Source of the DNA: Thermaerobacter subterraneus DSM 13965
Lineage (GTDB): Bacteria > Bacillota > Sulfobacillia > Thermaerobacterales > Thermaerobacteraceae
Direction: 5' to 3'
Assembly: GCF_000183545.2 (NCBI RefSeq)
Contig: NZ_JH976535.1
Span: 1,045,890-1,109,889, forward strand
DNA length: 64,000 nucleotides
The notes beneath the pieces are model-generated. The model was not told the DNA's origin. It made no database searches and saw nothing but the letters and a program-made list of their open reading frames with translations. A program made the translations under genes and the position numbers. Below, one piece after another: positions 18,362 to 30,810 of this stretch. How positions within the stretch are numbered: position 1 is the first letter of the stretch; each line of letters starts with the position of its first letter.

Positions 18362-19027
18362 TCACCCGGCCGGCGGCGGGTTGCTCGAACGGCTCGCCGC
18401 GGCCGTCTCCCGGTAGAAGCGCTCCATGTCTTCCAGGGTCATGGGGCCGCGCCAGTGAATCCGCACGATCCCTTGCTCGTCGATCCAGAAGGTCTCCGGG
18501 TACCCCGTGACCCGATACTGGCGGTAAACGGTCTTGTCCCGGTCCAGCAGCACGGGGTAGGTGGCGCCGAACTCCGCCAGGAAGGCGCGCACGGTGTCCA
18601 CGGGTTCGGCGACGTTGATGGCGTAGAAGGCCACCCGGTCGCCGTACTGCTGGTAGAAGGCCTTGAGGGCCGGCGTCTCTTCGCGGCACGGAATGCACCA
18701 GGAGGCCCAGAAGTTGAGGACCACCACCCGGCCGCGCAGGTCGGAGAGCCGCACTGGCGGGCCGTCCAGCTGGGGCAGGGTGAAGTCGGGCGCAGGCTTG
18801 CCCGGTGCCGGTGCCGAGGCCAGGATGTGCCCCATGGACCGGACCCCCACCAGGAAGGCGGCGGCCAGCACCAGGGCCACGGCCAGGGCGATGCGCCGCC
18901 GGCGCCGCCGGACGTCAGGCGGCACCGGGAAGGCATCCGAACCGGGTTCGCCCGTCCTCGACGCGGCCGGGGATGCCGCTGCGGCCGCCGCTTCTGCCTG
19001 GTGGATTCCGTCATCGCGCTTGCTCAT
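18362..19027 (-). CDS. ResA/TlpA-like membrane-anchored thioredoxin
   Basis: 221 aa. A poly-Ala and basic cytosolic stretch is followed by one membrane helix (about 46-64) and a thioredoxin fold beginning [11 protein letters not shown]. The active site is [11 protein letters not shown] (C111, C114) and the cis-Pro region is [14 protein letters not shown]. This is the ResA pattern (cytochrome c thiol reduction). ATG 19027 follows GGGAGGGAG; upstream in-frame sequence is unrelated. It is the second such protein in the window; the first, at 627, has CPPC rather than CIPC. Confidence 0.9.
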   Translation of the reverse strand: MSKRDDGIHQAEAAAAAASPAASRTGEPGSDAFPVPPDVRRRRRRIALAVALVLAAAFLVGVRSMGHILASAPAPGKPAPDFTLPQLDGPPVRLSDLRGRVVVLNFWASWCIPCREETPALKAFYQQYGDRVAFYAINVAEPVDTVRAFLAEFGATYPVLLDRDKTVYRQYRVTGYPETFWIDEQGIVRIHWRGPMTLEDMERFYRETAAASRSSNPPPAG

Positions 19028-19240
19028 GCCGCCGGGCTCCCTCCCTCGCACGCTGCGGGCCGGTTCTTCCCGTCGTCCCCGCCGTGAGCCGGCGCGTCCG
19101 GCCGCGCCGGCAGAGCCGGTCCGTCCGGCTGGGCGTACCACCGTCCGGTTCTTCCGGGTCCGTGGGCGGGGACGTGCCGATCCCACCGCTCCCGTCCCGC
19201 GCCCGTCCGGTCCCACCATGCCGGAACGGCCCGCCGGAAA

Positions 19241-22816
<3,576 letters not shown>

Positions 22817-22945
22817 CGGCTCTCGCCGCAGGGGATGCTCACCTCTCCTCGATCCGGTTTCTCTGGGATGTGGTGGCGGTTCCGCTGGCTCGTCCTCCGC
22901 CCCGCCCGGCCCGGCCCTGCGCCGGGGAGGCCGCCAGGGCGGTCG

Positions 22946-24145
22946 TCAGCCGATCACCCCGGCCTCCCGCAGCCGCCGGCGCTCCTCGGCCGGCAGGCCG
23001 AGTTCCTCCAGCACCTGGTCGGTGTGCTGGCCGAGCAGGGGCGGGGGTGCGTAGATGGCGCCCGGGGTGGCCGAGAGCTTGACCGGGATGCCCGTCACCC
23101 GGATGACCCCGGCCCGGGGGTGCTCCAGGGAGACGATCATCTGCCGGTGCTGCACGTGGGGGTCCTGGGCCAGGTCGGCGATGCTGAGGATGGGACCCGC
23201 CGGTACCCCGGCCCGGTCCAGGCGCCGGAGCCACTCGGCGGTGGTCCGGCGGCGCATCAGCGCCTCCAGCTCCGGCAGGAGCTCCTCCCGGTGCTCCACG
23301 CGCCCGGCGTTGGTGGCATAACGGGGGTCGGCGGCCAGGTCGGGCCGTTCCGCCGCCTCGCAGAAGCGCCGCCAGAGGCTGTCGTTGCCCACCGCCACGA
23401 TCAGGTGGCCGTCGGCCGTCTCGAAGGCCTGGTACGGCACCAGGTTGGGGTGGGCCGAGCCGTAGCGGCGCGGGACCTGGCCGGTGGCGAAGTAGTTGCC
23501 GGCCACGTAGGTCAGCCAGGCGATCTGGCCCTCCAGCAGGGAGACGTCCACCACCTGGCCGCGGCCGGAGCGCTCCCGCTCCCACAGGGCGGCCAGGATG
23601 CCGAAGGCGGCCCACATCCCGGCGCCGATGTCGGCGATGGCCACGCCGGCCCGCACCGGGGGCCGGTCGGGCTCGCCGGTGACGTGCATGATGCCCCCCA
23701 TGGCCTGGGCGATGGCGTCATAGCCGGGCTTGTCCCGGTAGGGCCCGTCCTGGCCGAAGCCCGAGATGGAGGCGTAGACCAGTCGCGGGTTCTCCCGCAG
23801 CAGGTCGTCGGGCCCGATGCCCAGCTTGGCGGCGGTGCCCGGGCGGAAGTTCTCCACCACCACGTCGCACTGCCGCGCCATGCGCCGGATCAGGTCGCGG
23901 CCCTCGGGCGCCTTGAGGTCGACCACCACGCTGCGCTTGTTGCGGTTGACCGACAGGAAGTAGGCCGCCTCCCCGTTGACGAAGGGCGGTCCCCAGGCCC
24001 GGGTGTCGTCCCCCGTCTCGGGCCGCTCGATCTTGATCACGTCGGCGCCGAAGTCGGCCAGCATCATGGTGCAGTACGGCCCGCTGAGCACCCGCGAAAG
24101 GTCGAGGACGCGGATGCCCTGAAGCGGTCCTTGGCGGCCCTTCAC
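22946..24145 (-). CDS. CaiB/BaiF-type class III CoA transferase
   Basis: 399 aa. The start LQGIRVLDLSRVLSGPYCTMMLADFGADVIKIE is the family signature; PFFxxxNRNKRSV-type residues (SVNRNKRSVVVDLK) follow, and the likely catalytic Asp143 lies in GYDAIAQAMGGIM. Such enzymes move CoA between a thioester and a free carboxylate; the substrate (for example carnitine, oxalate or an aryl acid) cannot be told. No acyl-CoA dehydrogenase or ligase gene lies next to it. It probably forms a dimer. It lies on the same strand as the helicase but 129 bases away, so coupling is doubtful. Confidence 0.93.
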   Translation of the reverse strand: MKGRQGPLQGIRVLDLSRVLSGPYCTMMLADFGADVIKIERPETGDDTRAWGPPFVNGEAAYFLSVNRNKRSVVVDLKAPEGRDLIRRMARQCDVVVENFRPGTAAKLGIGPDDLLRENPRLVYASISGFGQDGPYRDKPGYDAIAQAMGGIMHVTGEPDRPPVRAGVAIADIGAGMWAAFGILAALWERERSGRGQVVDVSLLEGQIAWLTYVAGNYFATGQVPRRYGSAHPNLVPYQAFETADGHLIVAVGNDSLWRRFCEAAERPDLAADPRYATNAGRVEHREELLPELEALMRRRTTAEWLRRLDRAGVPAGPILSIADLAQDPHVQHRQMIVSLEHPRAGVIRVTGIPVKLSATPGAIYAPPPLLGQHTDQVLEELGLPAEERRRLREAGVIG

Positions 24146-24318
24146 CGTCCGTTCCTCCCTCCGGTGGCGTATGGCCTGCGGGTCCTTGCCTTCCTACTTC
24201 CGGCTGCCGAGTCCGCGGTTGCGGTGGCCCCGGGTGCGGAGCCCGCGGGGGCGGAGCTCTCCGGGGGTCGAGGCCCCCGGGGAGCAGCCCCCTGGTGCGG
24301 AGCGCGGCCTGTACTTCC

Positions 24319-24990
24319 TCAGCCGCCCCGCCTGGGCGGCTCCTCCGCGTTGCCGGGGGCTTCCGCCCGGGGCGCCCCTTCCGGCCCGGCCCCGGTGCCC
24401 GCGAGGGTACCCTGCGCAGGCCCGGCGGGGTCTGGGCCGGTGCCCGCCTGTTCAACGGCGGCCGCTGCGCCGGTGCCGGCCTGGGCACCGGCGGCCTCTC
24501 CGGGCGCCTCCGGGCCGGGGGCTGCGCCGGAGGCCGGGGCCCTGCCCCGGCGTGCCTCCTCCCAGAGCTGCTGGAGCTGGCGGAGGTCTTCGAGCCCCAG
24601 CCAGTCCACGCCGGCCAGCCCTTCGACGTGGTGCTGCAGCTCGTGGAGGATGGTCTCCTCCAGCTCGGCGTACCAGACGCCGGCGGGTTCTCCCGCCAGC
24701 ACCCGCTCGAAGGAGCCGTAGTAGATGCGGATGAACCGGCCCAGGTAGGGCTCGGTGATGTACTCGCCCAGCAGGTAGACTCCCGGCGGGTCCGAGGGGA
24801 TGCGCCGGGCCTTGGGGTCGATCTGGACCCCGCCTTCGAGCTCCTGCAGCAGCCGGGGCGGCAGCCGGTCGACGATCTCTTCCGCCCAGGACGTGAAGGT
24901 CTCGAAGTCCACGGGGACGAACCGGTGCCGCCGCAGGCGGCGCGGCCGGCGGGCCGGGGGGCGGGCCGGCCCTTGACCAGCAAGCTCCAT
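24319..24990 (-). CDS. Small zincin metallopeptidase-family protein
   Basis: 223 aa. The core (about 25-145) has FETFTSWAEEIVDRLP, YLGRFIRIYYGSFERV and the zinc motif HELQHH (H116, E117, H120, H121) of the minimal zincin/possibly-zinc-metallo-peptidase family. The N-terminus is a basic Arg/Pro-rich tail and the C-terminal 75 residues are Ala/Gly/Pro-rich low complexity, unlike the compact family members. Proteolytic activity has not been shown for most homologues. It lies 173 bases upstream of the CoA transferase, with a GC-rich inverted repeat in the gap. Confidence 0.82.
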   Translation of the reverse strand: MELAGQGPARPPARRPRRLRRHRFVPVDFETFTSWAEEIVDRLPPRLLQELEGGVQIDPKARRIPSDPPGVYLLGEYITEPYLGRFIRIYYGSFERVLAGEPAGVWYAELEETILHELQHHVEGLAGVDWLGLEDLRQLQQLWEEARRGRAPASGAAPGPEAPGEAAGAQAGTGAAAAVEQAGTGPDPAGPAQGTLAGTGAGPEGAPRAEAPGNAEEPPRRGG

Positions 24991-25049
24991 GGTGGTGGGC
25001 TTCCCTCCCCTCGGGGCCCCGGCGGGGCCGGCGCCGGCGGGGCCGTGGA

Positions 25050-26351
25050 TCAGCGGCGGGCCAGTTCCTCCACTGCCGCCAGCAGCCGGTCAACCTCTGC
25101 GACCGTGTTGTAGGGCGCCAGGCCCACCCGGACCAGGCCGCCCGACGCCGCCAGGCCCAGGCGTTCGACCAAGGTGACGGCATAGAAGTCGCCGTCCCAG
25201 ACGAACAGGCCCCGCTCGGCCAGGTACCGGGCGACGTCGGCCGGATGATGCCCGGCCACGGTGAAGGACACCGTGGGGGTGCGGGGATGGCCTTCGGGAG
25301 GCCCGTAGACCTTGACCCCCGCCAGGGCGGCCAGGCCGGCCCGCAGGCGCGCTGCCAGGGGCGCCTCGTGGGCCTCGATGGCGTGCATGCCGGCCAGGAT
25401 CTCGGCCCGGCGGCCGGTGGCCTCGCCCAGCACCGGCCGGAAGGTGTCCAGGTAGCGGCGGCCCAGGCGGGCGATGAAGTCGATGGCCGCGACCACCCCG
25501 GCCAGCCCCTCGTGGTTCAGGGTCCCCGTCTCGATCTTCTCCGGTGCCGAGGGCGACTGGGGCCGCACCCGGTAGGTGGCCAGCGCCTCGAAAGCCGCCC
25601 GGCGCCCGTAGAGCACGCCCACGTGGGGGCCGAAGAACTTGTAGGCCGAGCAGAGCAGGAAGTCGCAGCCGACGGCCCGGACGTCGACGGGCCCGTGGGG
25701 CGCGTAGTGGACGGCGTCGACCACCGCCAGGGCGCCGGCGTCGTGGGCCATGCGCACGGCCCGGGCCACGTCGTTGATGGTGCCCACCGCGTTGGAGGCC
25801 CAGCCGATGGCCACCACCCGGGTGCGGCGCCCCAGCAGGCCTGCCAGCTGATCCAGGTCCAGGGTGCAGGTCTCCGGGTCCACGGGCAGCCAGCGGATGA
25901 CGGCCCCCTGTTCCTCCAGGGCCAGCCAGGGGCTGACGTTGGCGTCATGGTCCAGCTCGGTCACCACGATCTCGTCGCCCGGGCGCAGGGTGCGGCCGAT
26001 GGCCCGCGCCAGGTTGAAGTTGAGCGTGGTCATGTTGGCACCAAAGGCGATCTCGGCGGGCGTGGCCCCCAGGAAGTCGGCCAGGGCGGCCCGGGCCTCG
26101 GCGATGGTTTCGTCGGTGGCCCTGCTGGTCATAAAGGCACCGTGGGTGTTGGCATTCTTCTTGACCAGGTAGGCGGCCATGGCCTCGATCACCGCCTGGG
26201 GGACCTGGGTCCCGCCGGGCCCGTCCAGAAAGGCTGCAGGATGGCCGTTGACGGTCAGCTCCAGGGCGGGGAACTCCGCCCGGCACCAGGAGAGGTCGAT
26301 GGCCCCCGCCGCGGCCGCGGCAGGGGCCGGAATCTGCTTGTCCACGGGCAT
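25050..26351 (-). CDS. Cysteine-desulfurase-like PLP enzyme (class V aminotransferase)
   Basis: 433 aa from ATG 26351, behind GGAGGG. Class V fold: FLDGPGGTQVPQAVIEAM, then THGAF, the PLP-contact DAVHYAPHGPVD and the Schiff-base Lys in LLCSAYKFFGPHVG (about 238). The best fit is the cysteine-desulfurase-like subfamily related to SufS/kynureninase (TIGR01976 style). Known members act on cysteine, selenocysteine or unknown amino acids, and no suf/isc partner is nearby. It lies ahead of the zincin gene and behind an FAD amine oxidase gene, both on the same strand. Function beyond PLP chemistry is unassigned. Confidence 0.88.
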   Translation of the reverse strand: MPVDKQIPAPAAAAAGAIDLSWCRAEFPALELTVNGHPAAFLDGPGGTQVPQAVIEAMAAYLVKKNANTHGAFMTSRATDETIAEARAALADFLGATPAEIAFGANMTTLNFNLARAIGRTLRPGDEIVVTELDHDANVSPWLALEEQGAVIRWLPVDPETCTLDLDQLAGLLGRRTRVVAIGWASNAVGTINDVARAVRMAHDAGALAVVDAVHYAPHGPVDVRAVGCDFLLCSAYKFFGPHVGVLYGRRAAFEALATYRVRPQSPSAPEKIETGTLNHEGLAGVVAAIDFIARLGRRYLDTFRPVLGEATGRRAEILAGMHAIEAHEAPLAARLRAGLAALAGVKVYGPPEGHPRTPTVSFTVAGHHPADVARYLAERGLFVWDGDFYAVTLVERLGLAASGGLVRVGLAPYNTVAEVDRLLAAVEELARR

Positions 26352-26535
26352 GACCCTCCAGACGACGCGACCCGAAAGTCGAAGGCGCGCGAAGATTCCT
26401 TGAACGGCTGTCCTTTGTGATTGCTTAGGGGCGGGCGGCCCGGTTCCTGCCGAACACGCCGCTGGCCGGGGCTGCGGGCCTGGTGGGGCGCCCGGCCCGC
26501 TCCTGTCCGCACCCGCGCTCTCGCGCGGCCACCCG

Positions 26536-27942
26536 CTACCCCTCGCCGGCCGTGTTGAAGCCCTGCCCCATCTCAAAGTCGGTATAGCCGCTGAACCGGC
26601 TGGCGCGGAGGGCTTCGGTGCCTTCCAGCGGGCGGCCGCCCAGCGCCGGTTCTTCCCCCAGGACGAACCGGGCGACCAGCTCCCCCACCGCCGGTGCTCG
26701 CATCACGCCGAAGCCGTTGAAGCCCACCGCCAGGTGCAGGCCTTCAACGCCTCCGTAGGGACCCAGCAGCGGCCGCCGGTCCGGGGTGGCATCACACAGG
26801 TGAGCCCAGCCGCGAACCAGCTCGGCGCCCCGGGCCGCCGGCAGCCGGTGCTCGAGCCGTGCCCGGCAGGCTGCGATGAACTCGGGGTCGGGCTCGCGGC
26901 GGAAGGCGGCAGGGTCCTGTTCCACCAGCTGGGTGCCGTCGCCCACGGCCAGGAAGCCCTCCCGCGGCAGCCAGTAATATTCGCCCGTGACGTCGTGCAG
27001 GGGCGGCACGGTGGAGGGGTCAAGATCGCCGGGCAGCGCCCAGAAGGACAGCTGGGTGCGATAGGGCTTGATGGGCGCGTCCAGTCCCGCCGTCTGCAGC
27101 AGCCGGCGGGTCCAGACGCCCGTGGCCACCACCACCGCATCGGCCGCCACGGGGCCCTGGGGGGTGCGGACCCCGGCCACCGCCGGGCCGCCGGCACCGT
27201 GCCCCAGCCCCAGCTCCAGGGCGGGCGTTTCCTCCAGGATGGCCACCTCCCGCTGGCGCAGCCGCCGGGCCAGGGTGCGGGCCACCTCGCCTGGCAGCAA
27301 GGTGCCGTCTCCGGGGACGAACCAGGCCGCCTCCACGTCCGCCCAGTTCCAGGCGGGCACCGCCGTCGCACCTTCGGCGGGGGTCAGGTCGTGGACGGCG
27401 ATGCCGGCTTCCCGCACCATGGCAGCCCGCGCGGCCAGCTGGCGGGCGACCTGTTCGGCCCTGTGCTCCCGGCCCGCCTCGTCCATGGGCTCCTGGTCCA
27501 ACTCGCCACCCTGGTTCGCCTGGCCGCCGGTGGCTGCCGCCTGTGCTGGCTCCCCTGCCCGGTGGGGCGGCGCAGGCGCCTCGGCCCGTGGCTCCTGCCG
27601 GGTCCGGGCCCGCGCCATCCCTGCTGCCGCCCTTCCATGGCCGCTGGCCCCCGGCTGCGGCACGGCCCGCGACACCACCACGTACGAGCCCGTGACCCGG
27701 AAAAAGGAGCCGCCCAGTTCCGCCTGCTGGGCCGCGTAGAGCTCCGCGCTGCGCCGGACCAGGTGGGCGTCCAGCGGGTTCCACGTGAAGTGGGAGAGGA
27801 ACCCCGCCCCGTGGGCGGTGGCGCCGCCCCCCACAGCCCCCTGCTCGATGACGGCGATCCGCCGGATCCCCGTCTCGCGCAGGTGCCAGGCGGCCTGCAG
27901 GCCGGCGATGCCGCCGCCCACGATGACGACCTCGAACTGCAA
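26536..27942 (-). CDS. FAD-dependent amine/amino-acid oxidase (DadA/SoxB-like)
   Basis: 468 aa from a TTG at 27942, chosen because AAAGGAGG lies eight bases upstream and the dinucleotide-binding motif VVIVGGGIAGLQAA starts at once. The DAO fold ends with WAHLCDATPDRRPLLGPYGGVEGLHLAVGFNGFGVMRAPAVGELVA, typical of glycine/sarcosine/D-amino acid oxidases. An Ala/Arg/Gly-rich insert of about 70 residues (roughly 90-160) interrupts the fold. The enzyme likely deaminates an amino acid or N-methylated amine. It is divergent from an amino-acid ABC transporter, which fits a shared catabolic theme. Confidence 0.87.
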   Translation of the reverse strand: MQFEVVIVGGGIAGLQAAWHLRETGIRRIAVIEQGAVGGGATAHGAGFLSHFTWNPLDAHLVRRSAELYAAQQAELGGSFFRVTGSYVVVSRAVPQPGASGHGRAAAGMARARTRQEPRAEAPAPPHRAGEPAQAAATGGQANQGGELDQEPMDEAGREHRAEQVARQLAARAAMVREAGIAVHDLTPAEGATAVPAWNWADVEAAWFVPGDGTLLPGEVARTLARRLRQREVAILEETPALELGLGHGAGGPAVAGVRTPQGPVAADAVVVATGVWTRRLLQTAGLDAPIKPYRTQLSFWALPGDLDPSTVPPLHDVTGEYYWLPREGFLAVGDGTQLVEQDPAAFRREPDPEFIAACRARLEHRLPAARGAELVRGWAHLCDATPDRRPLLGPYGGVEGLHLAVGFNGFGVMRAPAVGELVARFVLGEEPALGGRPLEGTEALRASRFSGYTDFEMGQGFNTAGEG

Positions 27943-28138
27943 AGGACATGCCTCCTTTCGCTGGCCGGCCCGGTGCCGGCACCCTTCGCCCTCCGCGCCG
28001 GGGCCCAAGAGCACTGCCGGGCCGGTGTCGATCGCTGTCGTAACCCGTCAGCGATTCGCCGCGGGTGCGCCGTTCCCTCTGGAAACCAACGGGCCCCGCA
28101 ACGAAAAACGACAGAAATTCGCCGCTGTCCACAAGGAG

Positions 28139-28167
28139 TTGACGAGCCGGCCCCGAATCTTTATTTT
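28139..28167 (+). promoter_or_regulatory. Promoter of the amino-acid ABC operon
   Basis: TTGACG (28139-28144), a 17-base spacer and TATTTT (28162-28167), in one of the few AT-rich patches in this part of the window, about 50 bases before the GTG of the binding-protein gene. Confidence 0.7.
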
Positions 28168-28219
28168 CAAACGTGTTGCTTGTATTTTTATGCGTTTCCG
28201 GCAGGAAGGGTGGGAGAAC

Positions 28220-29104
28220 GTGTTGGCAATCTTCGGTCGTAGGGGGCGCATGGCCCGGCTGTGGGCCGCCCTGGCCCTGGTGGCCGCCCTGGTGATCGTC
28301 GCCGGATGCGGTGGATCCGGCCAGCCGGCCGCGGGGGACTCGGGCAGCAGCTCCGGTACCAGCAGCGGCACGGGCACCGGCGCCGGGAGCGAAAGTGGCG
28401 AGAAGTCGCTGCTGGATGAGATCAAGGAGCGCGGGTACATGACCTTCGCCACCGACGGCGCGTACCCGCCCATGGAGTTCCCCGACCCGGAGAACCCCAG
28501 CGAGCTGATCGGGTTCGACATCGATCTGGGGAAGGCCATCGCCGAGAAGCTGGGCGTGGAGCACCGGGCGGTGGTGGTGGACTGGGACGGCATCCTGGCA
28601 GGTCTGGAGTCCGGCCGCTACGACGTGGTGATGAGCTCCATGAACATCACCGAGGAGCGGCAGAAGAGCGCCGACTTCGTCCAGTACTTCGAGATGGGCC
28701 AGATGATCGTCGTGGCGAAGGGGAACCCCAAGGGCATCCACTCGCTGGATGACCTGAAGGGCAAGGTCATCGCCGTCCAGATCGGCACCACCAACGAAGA
28801 GATTGCCCGGGGGATCGAGGGCGCGACGGTGAAGACCTTCCAGACCTTCCCCGACGCCTTGAAGGAGGTCCACGTGGGGCGGGCTGACGCCACCATCCTG
28901 GACGAGCCGGTGGCCCGTTACTACGCCAACATCGAGGGTGACAAGTACGAGTTCGTGGGCGAACCGTTTGAGCGGGCGCCGGTGGGGATCGCCGTGGCAA
29001 AGGGCAACGAGGACCTGGTGCAGGCGATCCAGAAGGCCCTGGACGAGTTGAAGCAGGACGGGACCTACGACCAGATCTACGCCAAGTGGTTCGGTGGGCA
29101 GTGA
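28220..29104 (+). CDS. Amino-acid ABC transporter substrate-binding lipoprotein
   Basis: About 294 aa from GTG 28220, behind GGTGGGAG; an ATG at 28190 is in frame but lacks a site. A signal sequence (LWAALALVAALVIVAGC) ends in a lipobox Cys. After a Ser/Gly/Thr-rich linker the family-3 solute-binding domain starts at LLDEIKERGYMTFATDGAYPPMEF, with GFDIDLGKAIAEKLG and the conserved VMSSMNITEERQKSADF. It captures a polar amino acid outside the membrane. It is the first gene of an operon with a permease and an ATPase, and a stable hairpin after it may favour its own expression over theirs. Confidence 0.92.
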   Translation: MLAIFGRRGRMARLWAALALVAALVIVAGCGGSGQPAAGDSGSSSGTSSGTGTGAGSESGEKSLLDEIKERGYMTFATDGAYPPMEFPDPENPSELIGFDIDLGKAIAEKLGVEHRAVVVDWDGILAGLESGRYDVVMSSMNITEERQKSADFVQYFEMGQMIVVAKGNPKGIHSLDDLKGKVIAVQIGTTNEEIARGIEGATVKTFQTFPDALKEVHVGRADATILDEPVARYYANIEGDKYEFVGEPFERAPVGIAVAKGNEDLVQAIQKALDELKQDGTYDQIYAKWFGGQ

Positions 29105-29197
29105 GCGGCCGCCCGGCGGGCCGCAGGTGGGCCGGCCCGCCTGCGCCACCACGATCAGCACACGACGCCGGGTGAGATGAGAGTCCGGAGCACGAGC

Positions 29198-29231
29198 CAC
29201 GCCGGCGCGCGGCAACCGCAGCGCCGGCGTG
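29198..29231 (+). terminator. Intercistronic hairpin after the binding-protein gene
   Basis: A perfect 11-bp stem (29198-29208 with 29221-29231) without a T run, 95 bases after the stop and 70 bases before the permease. It could attenuate or protect the transcript so that binding protein exceeds permease. Confidence 0.45.
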
Positions 29232-29301
29232 CGGTTTCCGGAGCCGCGTGCGGGGCCGGGCGGGCTCTCGACCCCGGGGGATGGGAGGACGGCGACGGAA
29301 G

Positions 29302-29979
29302 ATGCCGCAAGAAGGCCTGGTGGATCTGGGCTTGTGGGGTGCGTTGCACCGGGTGACACCGATTTACCTGGCCGGTGCCTGGTTGACGTTGAAGCTGACG
29401 GTGGTCTCGATCGTCCTCGGCTTGGCCATCGGCTTGCTGGTGGCCCTCATGAAACTCTCTCGCTTCGGGGTGTTGCGGACCATCGGCTCCGCCTACACGT
29501 GGATCATTCGCGGGACGCCCCTGCTGGTCCAGATCTACCTCATCTACTTTGGCTTGTCGGACTACGGGATCGTTCTGGAAGCCTTCCCCGCGGGAGTGGC
29601 CGCGCTGTCCATCAACTCGGGAGCCTACCTGGCGGAGATTATCCGGGCGGGCATCGAGTCCATCCCGAGGGGCCAGATGGAAGCCGCCCGGTCCCTGGGG
29701 ATGAGTTATGGCCAGGCCATGCGCCGGGTCATCCTGCCGCAGGCGTACCGCCGTATGATCCCGCCCATGGTGAACGAGTTCGTCATCCTGCTCAAGGACT
29801 CGTCCCTGGTGTCCGTCATTGGGCTGCAGGAGATCATGCTCAACTCGCGGCAGTTTGCCTCTGCCACGCTGAAGTCGGTATGGTTCTTCGGTTATGCCGC
29901 GTTCTACTACCTGGTGATGACGACGCTTTTCACCACCCTGGGGTCGTGGCTGGAAAGGAAGTTGAAGGAGTATGAGTGA
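29302..29979 (+). CDS. Amino-acid ABC transporter permease (His/Glu/Gln/Arg family)
   Basis: 225 aa from ATG 29302 (ATG 29281 is also possible). About five membrane helices; the polar amino-acid subfamily is marked by GTPLLVQIYLIYFGL and by the EAA loop EAARSLGMSYGQAMRRVILPQAYRRMIPP, which contacts the ATPase. Its stop overlaps the ATPase start by eight bases, indicating coupled translation. It forms the membrane channel as a homodimer. Confidence 0.93.
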   Translation: MPQEGLVDLGLWGALHRVTPIYLAGAWLTLKLTVVSIVLGLAIGLLVALMKLSRFGVLRTIGSAYTWIIRGTPLLVQIYLIYFGLSDYGIVLEAFPAGVAALSINSGAYLAEIIRAGIESIPRGQMEAARSLGMSYGQAMRRVILPQAYRRMIPPMVNEFVILLKDSSLVSVIGLQEIMLNSRQFASATLKSVWFFGYAAFYYLVMTTLFTTLGSWLERKLKEYE

Positions 29980-30754
29980 GGCGCCCATGATCGAATTCCG
30001 TGGCGTCAACAAGTGGTTCGGCGACCTGCACGTGCTCAAGGACATCAACCTGACCATCGGCCGCGGCGAGGTGGTGGTCGTCGCCGGTCCCAGCGGCAGC
30101 GGCAAGTCCACCCTCCTGCGCACCATCAACTACCTGGAGCCGGTGCAGGAAGGGGAGATCCTGGTCGACGGCGAGCCTATCGGGCGGCGCCGCCAGGGCA
30201 ACCGCTGGGTGGAAGACTCCCCGGCCGAGATCAACCGCAAGCGCCAGGAGATCGGCATGGTCTTCCAGCAGTTCAACCTGTTCCCCCACATGACGGCCCT
30301 GGAGAACGTGATGGAGGGGCTGGTGACGGTCCGGCGGATGCCGCGCCAGGAGGCGGAGCGGATCGCCCGCGAGATGCTGGCCCGGGTGGGCTTGGCGGAC
30401 CGCATGGACCACCGGCCATCCAAGCTGTCGGGCGGCCAGCAGCAGCGGGTGGCCATCGCCCGGGCCCTGGCCATGCGGCCCAAGGTCATCCTCTTCGACG
30501 AGCCCACCTCCGCCCTTGATCCCGAGCTGACGGGCGAGGTGCTGAACGTGATGCTCGACGTGGCCCGGCAGGGGTATACCATGGTGGTGGTCACCCACGA
30601 GATGGGCTTTGCCCGGGAGGTGGCCCACCGCATCGTGTTCATGGACGACGGGCGCGTGCTGCTGGACGTGCCGCCGGAGCAGTTCTTCCGCGATCCCGGC
30701 CACCCGCGGGCCCGGGATTTCCTGGGCCGGGTCCTCTGGCACGCCCAGGCTTGA
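29972..30754 (+). CDS. Amino-acid ABC transporter ATP-binding protein
   Basis: 260 aa. Walker [10 protein letters not shown] (39-47), Q-loop in [19 protein letters not shown], signature [15 protein letters not shown] (about 152), Walker [15 protein letters not shown] (about 172), and the switch His in [15 protein letters not shown]. This is the GlnQ/HisP group. It overlaps the permease gene and is followed after 56 bases by the dipeptidase. Confidence 0.95.
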   Translation: MSEAPMIEFRGVNKWFGDLHVLKDINLTIGRGEVVVVAGPSGSGKSTLLRTINYLEPVQEGEILVDGEPIGRRRQGNRWVEDSPAEINRKRQEIGMVFQQFNLFPHMTALENVMEGLVTVRRMPRQEAERIAREMLARVGLADRMDHRPSKLSGGQQQRVAIARALAMRPKVILFDEPTSALDPELTGEVLNVMLDVARQGYTMVVVTHEMGFAREVAHRIVFMDDGRVLLDVPPEQFFRDPGHPRARDFLGRVLWHAQA

Positions 30755-30810
30755 TCCGCCCCCGACCGGTGCCGTGCCGGGCCATTGCCATTCAGGAAGG
30801 AGTGCCAGCC

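Noticed and set aside
24261-24280. Inverted repeat CCGGGGG/CCCCCGG between the zincin and CoA transferase genes as terminator
   Set aside because: Short stem without a T run; such pairs are common by chance at this GC content.
27020-29359. 779-codon minus-strand open frame opposite the ABC binding protein
   Set aside because: It spans a promoter region and both divergent genes and has no recognisable domain.
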